Of a DNA stretch of 64,000 nt, positions 57,753 through 64,000 are shown in pieces. How positions within the stretch are numbered: the first letter of the stretch is position 1; each line of letters opens with the position of its first letter. This DNA is from Caldilineaceae bacterium (GTDB lineage: Bacteria; Chloroflexota; Anaerolineae; Caldilineales; Caldilineaceae), in NCBI GenBank assembly GCA_022842065.1, contig JALHQH010000027.1, positions 86,117-150,116 on the forward strand, read 5' to 3'. The position numbers were made by a program, and so were the translations under genes. The notes below the pieces were generated by a model, which was given only the letters and a program-made list of their open reading frames with translations, was not told the origin of the DNA and made no database searches.

Positions 57753-58010
57753 TTAGACAAGCACTGCGCGTTCTAGCACTTCTTCAACAAAGAATTTTTT
57801 CTCTTTGCTGATTGGCCGGCACTCACGAATCCGGACCCGATCACCAGTCTTAGCATCATTGGTTTCATCGTGAGCTTTATATTTTTTGCTCAGTTTGATC
57901 ACCTTGCCATAGAGTGGATGGCGTGTTACCCGCACCACCGAAACAACGACAGTCTTATCCATCTTATCACTGGTGACTGTGCCAACAAATGATTTTCTTT
58001 GTTCCCGCAT
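57753..58010 (-). CDS. rpsQ: 30S ribosomal protein S17
   Basis: S17 (85 residues) begins MREQRKSFVGTVTSDKMDKT. The family block GDRVRIRECRPISKEKKF is intact. It lies between rpmC and rplN. Confidence 0.97.
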   Translation of the reverse strand: MREQRKSFVGTVTSDKMDKTVVVSVVRVTRHPLYGKVIKLSKKYKAHDETNDAKTGDRVRIRECRPISKEKKFFVEEVLERAVLV

Positions 58011-58058
58011 ACTTTACTCCTATGTCACAATCGCGAATAACATTTACGCTTATCGAAA

Positions 58059-58256
58059 TCAGGCACTTGCCAATTCGCGTTCGCGCAAAATGGTCTTGAT
58101 GCGAGCAATTTCTTTGCGCACGTCACTAGTTCGCGCGGTATTTGTCAGCTTACCACTTGCGCGTTGAAAGCGCAGGTTAAATAATTCTTGGTAAGCTTCG
58201 TCCAACTTAGTGGCCAATTCAGCACTGGCCGTGCCTCGCAACTCGCTAGCACTCAT
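58059..58256 (-). CDS. rpmC: 50S ribosomal protein L29
   Basis: L29 (65 residues) has the start MSASELRGTASAELATKLDE and the pattern LFNLRFQRASGKLTNT..VRKEIARIKTILRERE. The ATG at 58256 lies 10 nt after rplP; the 50-codon frame upstream overlaps rplP and is rejected. Confidence 0.96.
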   Translation of the reverse strand: MSASELRGTASAELATKLDEAYQELFNLRFQRASGKLTNTARTSDVRKEIARIKTILRERELASA

Positions 58257-58266
58257 ACAGCCTCCT

Positions 58267-58686
58267 CTACGCCCCGTACTCTTCACGCTTGACAAATTGA
58301 GTGCGCAAAGGCAGCTTATGTGCAGCCAGACGCAACGCCTCGCGCGCAATCTCTTCACGCACACCGGCCATTTCAAACAACATGCGACCTGGGCGCACAG
58401 GCGCAACCCAATGGTCTACACTACCCTTACCAGAGCCCATGCGTGTCTCCGCCGCACGTTTTGTCATTGGCTTGTCTGGGAAGATGCGAATCCAAACTTT
58501 ACCACCGCGGCGGATATAACGCACAATCGCGCGACGGGCAGCCTCGATCTGGCGGCTGGTAACTAGATGACGTTCCATCGCTTGCAGGCCGAAAGAACCG
58601 AATGTCACTTGATTACCACGCTGCGCCAAACCCTTTAAGCGCCCACGCATCATCTTGCGATATTTAACACGTTTTGGCATTAACAT
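58267..58686 (-). CDS. rplP: 50S ribosomal protein L16
   Basis: L16 (139 residues) contains [18 protein letters not shown], the [20 protein letters not shown] block, and [19 protein letters not shown] near the peptidyl-transferase centre. Start: ATG at 58686 with GGAG 8 nt upstream; another ATG two codons later is also possible. Confidence 0.96.
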   Translation of the reverse strand: MLMPKRVKYRKMMRGRLKGLAQRGNQVTFGSFGLQAMERHLVTSRQIEAARRAIVRYIRRGGKVWIRIFPDKPMTKRAAETRMGSGKGSVDHWVAPVRPGRMLFEMAGVREEIAREALRLAAHKLPLRTQFVKREEYGA

Positions 58687-58790
58687 GATCGCGTCTCCAT
58701 CAACTACGCTAACACTGCGCTCTACAGGTCTTTATGCACAACCCGAATGGGTCATATAGACAGAGCAGACAGTCATCTCATTTTCCTAGA

Positions 58791-59462
58791 CTAATTATTT
58801 GCTTCCACGGTCAATTGGGCATGGTATTCTTCACCAGGCAAAATCTCGCCCAGATAGACCCAAACTTTAACCCCAATGACACCGAAGGTTGTATTGGCTT
58901 CGGCCGTACCATATTCGATTGCAGCACGCAAGGTATGGCGGGGAATACGTCCTTCACGCACTGTATCGACGCGCCCCATGTCACTACCACCCAAACGCCC
59001 AGCAACAGTAATCATCACGCCATTACCGCCCGCTTTCATCGTCTTCTGCACAGCCTGCTTCATGGCGCGCTTCCAACTAATGCGGCGTTCAAGTTGCTCA
59101 GCAATACTTTCAGCGACAAGCGTGGGATCCAGCTCAGGCTTGGTGATCTCACGCACATCAATTTTGACCTTCTTTTGGGTCATATCCTGCAACTTGGAGC
59201 GCAACACGTTAACGCTTGCGCCTTTGCGCCCGATGATTACACCAGGGCGCGCCGTATCGATAATGACATGAACCTGATTCGGCTGACGTTCAATCTCGAC
59301 ATTGCTGATGCCAGCTTTGGGCAGATCCGCATAAATCGTCTTACGAATTTCGCGATCTTCAGCTAATTGTTCAGTATACTTTCGACCAGTGGCAAACCAA
59401 CGGCTTTTGTGATCCTTGATAATGCCTAAGCGAAACCCTGTTGGATGTACTTTGCGACCCAA
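58791..59462 (-). CDS. rpsC: 30S ribosomal protein S3
   Basis: S3 (223 residues) begins with the GRKVHPTGFRLGIIKDHKSR block. It has the KH motif PGVIIGRKGASVNVLRSKLQ and VWVYLGEILPG at the C-terminus. The start codon is TTG at 59462, with GGGGG upstream, 13 nt after rplV. It is shared with the entry of the mRNA tunnel as part of the helicase region. Confidence 0.96.
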   Translation of the reverse strand: MGRKVHPTGFRLGIIKDHKSRWFATGRKYTEQLAEDREIRKTIYADLPKAGISNVEIERQPNQVHVIIDTARPGVIIGRKGASVNVLRSKLQDMTQKKVKIDVREITKPELDPTLVAESIAEQLERRISWKRAMKQAVQKTMKAGGNGVMITVAGRLGGSDMGRVDTVREGRIPRHTLRAAIEYGTAEANTTFGVIGVKVWVYLGEILPGEEYHAQLTVEANN

Positions 59463-59475
59463 GGCAACCCCCCTC

Positions 59476-59820
59476 TTATTTGGTAACCAAACGTTCTTCC
59501 AAAATCACAGTCACGTGCGACGAACGGCGCAACCACGGCTTAAAACGACCGCGGGCACCAAAGCGACGCCATTTTCGAATGGGCGCGCCATCTGCAAAAA
59601 TCGTTGTCACGTACATATCGCCCGAATCCAGCCCAAAATTCTCAGTTGCATTTGCCAGTGCGCTCTTAATCGTCTTGGCAACAACTTTGGCTGATTGTTG
59701 GGGCATGAAGGCCAGCAACGCCAGCGCTTCTTCAGCCTGGCGTCCACGCACTTCATCTAATACTAAACGCGTCTTTTGTGGACTAATTCCGGTAAATTTT
59801 GTAACTGCGCGCACTTCCAT
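59476..59820 (-). CDS. rplV: 50S ribosomal protein L22
   Basis: L22 (114 residues) starts MEVRAVTKFTGISPQKTRL and ends with the tunnel-facing KPWLRRSSHVTVILEER loop. The ATG at 59820 has GGGAG 7 nt upstream; the 12-residue longer frame is rejected. Confidence 0.97.
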   Translation of the reverse strand: MEVRAVTKFTGISPQKTRLVLDEVRGRQAEEALALLAFMPQQSAKVVAKTIKSALANATENFGLDSGDMYVTTIFADGAPIRKWRRFGARGRFKPWLRRSSHVTVILEERLVTK

Positions 59821-59898
59821 AACGGCTCTCCCATCTGTCTCATTTTCCAAGCGCAAGCTGTTCAGTGTCGATCCGGGGACTGTTTCACCCCAATAATC

Positions 59899-60183
59899 TT
59901 AGCGCCGAGCCTTGGTGGCCTTTTCTGATCGCACATGTCCACGGAAGAAGCGCGTCGGAGCAAATTCCCCCAACTTGTGCCCTACCATGTTTTCGCTCAC
60001 ATAGACAGGCACATGACGGCGTCCATCATGGACAGCAATGGTATGACCAACAAATTGCGGAAAAATCGTCGACGCACGTGACCAAGTCTTGAGCACCTTG
60101 CGTTCACTTTTGCGATTCATATCCTCAATTTTTTTCAACAACTTCGGCTCCACAAATGGGCCTTTTTTCAATGAGCGTGACAT
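59899..60183 (-). CDS. rpsS: 30S ribosomal protein S19
   Basis: S19 (94 residues) begins [20 protein letters not shown] and contains [20 protein letters not shown]. It lies in canonical order after rplB. Confidence 0.97.
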   Translation of the reverse strand: MSRSLKKGPFVEPKLLKKIEDMNRKSERKVLKTWSRASTIFPQFVGHTIAVHDGRRHVPVYVSENMVGHKLGEFAPTRFFRGHVRSEKATKARR

Positions 60184-60216
60184 TTATGCCTCCCAGCCTT
60201 TCGCCATGTCGATAAA

Positions 60217-61053
60217 TTACACCTTACCGCCACCGCGACGGCGGACAATAAACTTGTTGGTGTCTTTGTTGCGGCGCGTCTTTTTACCCAGTGCAGGTTT
60301 ACCCCAAGGCGTCTTCGGGGCTTTCATACCAACAGGAGAGCGTCCTTCACCACCACCATGCGGATGGGAACCAGGGTCCATCGCAATACCACGTACACTG
60401 GGCCGAATACCAGCCCAACGCTTGCGGCCAGCTTTGCCCATATTTAGGTTCGAATGGTCAGTATTGGAAACTGTGCCAATCGTCGCCAGACAATTCATGT
60501 CGATATAGCGAACTTCGCCGCTGGGCAAACGCAATTGCGCCATCGTACCCTCTTTGGCAAGCAGCTGTGCACTATTGCCAGCGCTACGAACCAACTGGCC
60601 ACCACGGCCGGGGTAAAGTTCGACATTGTGGACGACGGTACCCAACGGAATGTTACGAATTGGCAAGGCATTGCCCGCACGAATATCGGCATTGGGACCG
60701 GACATTACATTATCGCCCACCTTAAGTTCGGAAGGCGCAATAATGTAGCGGCGCTCACCATCCTGATAAATAACCAAGGCAATACGAGCCGAGCGATTGG
60801 GATCATACTCGATTGATTCGATTCGACCGGCAACGTCCCATTTATCACGGCGAAAATCAATAATACGATAACGGCGCTTGTGACCACCACCTTGATGGCG
60901 TACCGTAATCACACCCCGGTTATTGCGACCACCACGATTACGCAGTGGTGCCAACAGCGAGCGTTCCGGTTTTGAGCGTGTAATTTCAGTAAAAGCTGAG
61001 ACGGTCATGTTGCGCCGCCCCGCTGAGGTGGGTCGATAGATTTTAATAGCCAT
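60217..61053 (-). CDS. rplB: 50S ribosomal protein L2
   Basis: L2 (278 residues) is required for peptidyl transfer and subunit association. The core pattern [20 protein letters not shown] is present, as is the C-terminal [23 protein letters not shown] block with the essential His. It follows rplW by 21 nt. Confidence 0.97.
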   Translation of the reverse strand: MAIKIYRPTSAGRRNMTVSAFTEITRSKPERSLLAPLRNRGGRNNRGVITVRHQGGGHKRRYRIIDFRRDKWDVAGRIESIEYDPNRSARIALVIYQDGERRYIIAPSELKVGDNVMSGPNADIRAGNALPIRNIPLGTVVHNVELYPGRGGQLVRSAGNSAQLLAKEGTMAQLRLPSGEVRYIDMNCLATIGTVSNTDHSNLNMGKAGRKRWAGIRPSVRGIAMDPGSHPHGGGEGRSPVGMKAPKTPWGKPALGKKTRRNKDTNKFIVRRRGGGKV

Positions 61054-61074
61054 ATAACTCTCCTCCAGGCAACC

Positions 61075-61365
61075 TTACACGCCTTCAAACAACTGAATGC
61101 TGTTCCCAGGCGCCAACTTGACGACAGCTTTTTTCCACTTTGGCTTACGAATACCGATGCGGCGACCACGGCGTGCCGTTTTAACAGGCATCACCAGAAT
61201 GTTGACATCTTCGACCGTCACATCAAAGGCCGTCTCCACCGCATCCTTTACCAGGAATTTGTTGGCACGCATATCGACCTCAAACGCATACTTATTTTGC
61301 GTGTCGACAGTCTCTACGGTCTTTTCGGTTACAATCGGTCGTTTTAAGATCTCATAAATGTGCAT
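61075..61365 (-). CDS. rplW: 50S ribosomal protein L23
   Basis: L23 (96 residues) lines the tunnel exit and recruits trigger factor. It starts MHIYEILKRPIVTEKTVET and contains ANKFLVKDAVETAFDVTVEDV. The ATG at 61365 has GGAGGG upstream; it lies 1 nt after the rplD stop region. Confidence 0.96.
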   Translation of the reverse strand: MHIYEILKRPIVTEKTVETVDTQNKYAFEVDMRANKFLVKDAVETAFDVTVEDVNILVMPVKTARRGRRIGIRKPKWKKAVVKLAPGNSIQLFEGV

Positions 61366-61366
61366 A

Positions 61367-62083
61367 TTAACCCTCCGCCCCGTCATCAGCCAAGTTATCA
61401 GCCAATTCGTCTGCTGTTTCATCAATTACTTCTTCATCAGCAGCACTATTATAGTTGGACGGTGTGAGCCACAACTCTAAATGTTCGACTGCCTCTTTGG
61501 AAAGGAGCAATTTGTCATAACCAAGCAGGTCACGAATGTTGAGGTAACTGCTCAGCAGTAGCTTTACATTCTCTAGATTGCTGGCGCTGCGTTGAACCAT
61601 TTCCACTTTCTCAGGAAGTACCAATAACACAGTACCACCATCGACACCCAACGCACGCAATGTGTTGACCATTGCCTTCGTCTTGGGCGCATCCATCTGC
61701 AATTGGTCCACGATGACGATCTGATCAGCTGCAGCTTTAACCGTCAATGCACTACGCAGCGCAGCAGCATTCATCTTCTTTGGTAATCGTTTAATATATT
61801 TGCGCGGCTGTGGCCCAAAGACAGTACCACCACCGACCCACTGCGAAGCACGAATTGAACCTTGGCGGGCCCGCCCTGTACCTTTTTGGCGGAAGGGCTT
61901 GCGACCACCACCGGCCACTTCGCCGCGAGTCTTCGTTTTATGGGTACCCAAACGACTATTGGATAGTTGGCGCACAAGCGCCTGATGCATTAATGGCTTG
62001 CTTACCGGAGCGGCAAAGACGGCGTCGCTCAGCTCGATCTCTCCAACCTGTTCTCCGGTCATGCTTTTTAGCGGTAGTAACAT
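61367..62083 (-). CDS. rplD: 50S ribosomal protein L4 with acidic C-terminal tail
   Basis: L4 (238 residues) begins [20 protein letters not shown] and has the [20 protein letters not shown] tunnel loop. In some bacteria L4 also represses its operon. The last 28 residues ([20 protein letters not shown]) form an acidic tail beyond the usual end. The start at 62083 has AAGGAGAG upstream. It follows rplC by 38 nt. Confidence 0.95.
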   Translation of the reverse strand: MLLPLKSMTGEQVGEIELSDAVFAAPVSKPLMHQALVRQLSNSRLGTHKTKTRGEVAGGGRKPFRQKGTGRARQGSIRASQWVGGGTVFGPQPRKYIKRLPKKMNAAALRSALTVKAAADQIVIVDQLQMDAPKTKAMVNTLRALGVDGGTVLLVLPEKVEMVQRSASNLENVKLLLSSYLNIRDLLGYDKLLLSKEAVEHLELWLTPSNYNSAADEEVIDETADELADNLADDGAEG

Positions 62084-62121
62084 ATTTACTCTCCTTGTCA
62101 ATTCTCGTCGGCGCGACGAAA

Positions 62122-62766
62122 TTATGCCTTTCTCGGCACCTTTTTCACAGCGTCACGTACAAGCACAAGGCCGCTTCGCGGACCGGGGACGGCGCCTCTA
62201 ATGGCGAGCAGATTACGTTCCGGATCAACCAAAGCAACTTTTAGATTTTGGACGGTAACGCGGTCGTCACCCATATGACCAGGGGCTCTAGTGCCAGGGA
62301 AGGTATGTCCAGGGGTTGTGCCAGCGCCACGGGAGCCAGTTGCACGCTGTCGATCAGATTGGCCATGTGTCTTTGGACCGCCAGCAAAGCCATGACGCTT
62401 CACCGCACCGGCAAAGCCACGACCTTTAGAGACGCCAATCACATCAACGACATCGCCTTCTTGAAAGATATCAGCCTTAATTACATCTCCCAAGACGTGT
62501 GGAGAGGGCTCAGATGAGCGGATCTCGCGCAAGCGCCGGAGCAGAGGAGCGCCGGACTTTTGCAAATGGCCACGTTGACCATTGGTAAGCTTACGCTCGG
62601 GGGTTTCTTCAAAACCAAGTTGAACCGCATTATAACCGTCAACATCAACGGTTTTGACTTGTGTTACGTAACAAGGACCTGCTTCAATAATTGTCACGGG
62701 CACGACATTGCCATTCTCATCGAATAGCTGCGTCATGCCTACTTTCTTACCAAGTATGCCTCGCAT
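62122..62766 (-). CDS. rplC: 50S ribosomal protein L3
   Basis: L3 (214 residues) starts MRGILGKKVGMTQLFDENGN and contains SKGRGFAGAVKRHGFAGGPKTHGQS near the peptidyl-transferase centre. The ATG at 62766 has AGGAGG 6 nt upstream; the 37-codon upstream frame is not used. A 314-nt spacer separates it from rpsJ. Confidence 0.96.
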   Translation of the reverse strand: MRGILGKKVGMTQLFDENGNVVPVTIIEAGPCYVTQVKTVDVDGYNAVQLGFEETPERKLTNGQRGHLQKSGAPLLRRLREIRSSEPSPHVLGDVIKADIFQEGDVVDVIGVSKGRGFAGAVKRHGFAGGPKTHGQSDRQRATGSRGAGTTPGHTFPGTRAPGHMGDDRVTVQNLKVALVDPERNLLAIRGAVPGPRSGLVLVRDAVKKVPRKA

Positions 62767-63080
62767 TTTTTCCTCCTGGGACTGCCGGCAGTCGAGTCCA
62801 GCTCCACGCGCCTCATCATCCCTCACTAGGGCAACAGATATTTTGTTTTTCAGGCAGTAAATCTCTACACTGTTCAAAAACGTAAGTTTATTTGATTTCT
62901 TAAGCGAATCTCATGTCGTTTTTAAACAACCGCAAGTAAACCAACCGTTATATAAAGGTCTGTCTGCGCACCAGTCAGGGCGGGCGGAGTTGTCACATGT
63001 AATCTTCATCCGTAAATTTTTCGCCTGTGACTACTCATCAGGGCGTGCTGTAGAAATCGCAACCAATTTACGTTAGATTT
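62767..63080 (-). other. Long spacer between rpsJ and rplC
   Basis: These 314 nt contain no gene and no strong hairpin that I could verify. Most bacteria place rplC within a few tens of nt of rpsJ, so this gap may hold an internal promoter or leader. No clear -35/-10 pair is asserted. Confidence 0.5.
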
Positions 63081-63389
63081 TTAAAGCTTAATTTCAATAT
63101 CAACACCAGCAGGCAGATTAAGCCGAGTTAGATTCTCAATCGTCTTATTGCCAGGGTCAATCACATCAATGAGGCGCTTGTGCGTACGTACCTCAAATTG
63201 CTCGCGACTATCTTTGTCGATAAATGCAGAGCGCATTACGGTAAACTTTTCGATACGTGTGGGCAGCGGTACAGGTCCTACAACCTGTGCACCAGTCTGC
63301 TCTGCTGCGCTAACAATCTGGCGGACCGAAAGATCCAACACACGATGGTCATAGGCTTTGAGCTTAATCCGAATTCGTTGCTTTGCCAT
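63081..63389 (-). CDS. rpsJ: 30S ribosomal protein S10
   Basis: S10 (102 residues) begins [20 protein letters not shown] and has the [20 protein letters not shown] block [11 protein letters not shown]. It is the first ribosomal gene of the S10 operon here and also binds NusB in transcription antitermination in other bacteria. It is preceded by the tuf terminator. Confidence 0.97.
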   Translation of the reverse strand: MAKQRIRIKLKAYDHRVLDLSVRQIVSAAEQTGAQVVGPVPLPTRIEKFTVMRSAFIDKDSREQFEVRTHKRLIDVIDPGNKTIENLTRLNLPAGVDIEIKL

Positions 63390-63492
63390 TCAATCACCCT
63401 TTCTACATAAAGTGCGCCCTCTTTGAAAATGGCAGCTGCTTCATTGCAAAATAAACTTAACCGATTATTTTCAAAATAACCGCACGCGAGGG

Positions 63493-63548
63493 AATCAAAA
63501 GAGAGAAGTAAGAGTCAGCTTGTTATAGCCAAAGCTATCTCTTACTTC
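63493..63548 (-). terminator. Terminator of tuf
   Basis: On the minus strand gaagtaagag and ctcttacttc (63505-63521 with 63532-63548) form a bulged stem followed by TCTCTTTTG. It starts 8 nt after the tuf stop and precedes rpsJ, so it may attenuate rather than fully stop transcription into the S10 operon. Confidence 0.7.
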
Positions 63549-63556
63549 CCCTCTAC

Positions 63557-64000
63557 TTATTTTAAGATTTCGGTGATAACACCAGCGCCAACGGTACGAC
63601 CACCTTCGCGAATCGCGAAGCGGCTACCAGTCTCCAACGCTACCGGCGAAATCAAGGTGACACGCATATTGATGTTGTCACCAGGCATCACCATCTCTAC
63701 CCCCTCGGGCAGTTCAATCGCACCGGTGATATCCATCGTGCGAATGTAGAACTGGGGTCGATAGCCCTTGAAGAACGGTGTATGACGACCACCCTCTTCC
63801 TTCTTCAACACGTAGACTTCCGCCATGAACTCGGTGTGGGGGGTGATACTGCCAGGCTTGGCCAAGACCATCCCACGTTCGATATCTTCGCGGTCGATGC
63901 CACGCAAGAGACAGCCGACGTTGTCACCGGCCATGCCCTGATCGAGCAACTTGCGGAACATTTCGACACCGGTGACCGTGGTACGGCGGGTAGCACCCAA
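63557..64000 (-). CDS. tuf: Elongation factor Tu, C-terminal part (truncated by the window)
   Basis: The last 147 residues or so cover part of domain II and all of domain III of EF-Tu ([20 protein letters not shown], then [13 protein letters not shown] and the final [19 protein letters not shown]). The G domain lies upstream, outside the window. tuf next to rpsJ is the classical order. Confidence 0.97.
   Translation of the reverse strand: MGATRRTTVTGVEMFRKLLDQGMAGDNVGCLLRGIDREDIERGMVLAKPGSITPHTEFMAEVYVLKKEEGGRHTPFFKGYRPQFYIRTMDITGAIELPEGVEMVMPGDNINMRVTLISPVALETGSRFAIREGGRTVGAGVITEILK

Overview
The window reads as chromosomal DNA of a Chloroflexota bacterium, probably from the Anaerolineae/Caldilineae side of the phylum. 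This is inferred from gene content and style: a giant SARP/BTAD-AAA-TPR regulator, a MoxR-DUF58-DUF4129 operon, secreted proteins built from carboxypeptidase-regulatory-like repeats ending in a YLPV motif, a Thr/Pro-rich surface protein, and a ribosomal cluster with zinc-type S4, S14 and L36. No 16S gene is present, so the placement is not proven. I see no phage, insertion sequence, CRISPR array or rRNA operon.

Region 1 (1-26.3 kb) is a mosaic of small transcription units. It opens with the 5' end of an RNase D-like gene, then corA, crtI, and pheS without pheT. Next come a 68-residue small gene, the tRNA methylthiotransferase mtaB, and the periplasmic methionine sulfoxide reductase pair msrPQ. 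A DUF2231 membrane protein and a 1174-aa BTAD regulator translationally coupled to queG follow. Then come a deazaflavin-dependent oxidoreductase and a reverse-strand operon of a Gfo/Idh dehydrogenase, MoxR, DUF58 and DUF4129. The region closes with two paralogous secreted repeat proteins that flank a fused Gluconate_2-dh3/GMC oxidoreductase.

Region 2 (26.3-43.5 kb) carries clpB, a lone tRNA-Glu(CUC) with a clear promoter and terminator, a mucin-like secreted protein, an SDR dehydrogenase, an MFS transporter, a small zinc-ribbon-like protein, a dihydrouridine synthase, an FmdB-type protein, an enolase-superfamily dehydratase, a methyltransferase, an asymmetric heterodimeric ABC exporter, and a MoaB/Mog-like protein with a disordered tail. 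The gaps hold many long, near-perfect inverted repeats of unrelated sequence, two fold-back elements and two short tandem arrays.

Region 3 (43.6-64 kb) is the S10-spc-alpha ribosomal supercluster, all on the minus strand. In transcription order it reads tuf (partial), rpsJ, rplC, rplD, rplW, rplB, rpsS, rplV, rpsC, rplP, rpmC, rpsQ, rplN, rplX, rplE, rpsZ, rpsH, rplF, rplR, rpsE, rpmD, rplO, secY, adk, map, rpmJ, rpsM, rpsK, rpsD, rpoA, rplQ, truA, rplM, rpsI, closing with a terminator at 43606-43646. The gene order is classical, but infA is missing between map and rpmJ. Several spacers are unusually long (rpsK-rpsD 399 nt, rpsJ-rplC 314 nt). Several starts are non-ATG, chosen here from ribosome-binding-site spacing.

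The strongest leads for a second look are the asymmetric ABC exporter, the paralog-GMC-paralog island with its shared C-terminal motif, the population of unique intergenic hairpins and the fold-back elements, and the unusual spacers and missing infA of the ribosomal cluster. No wholly new multi-gene system can be claimed from sequence alone.
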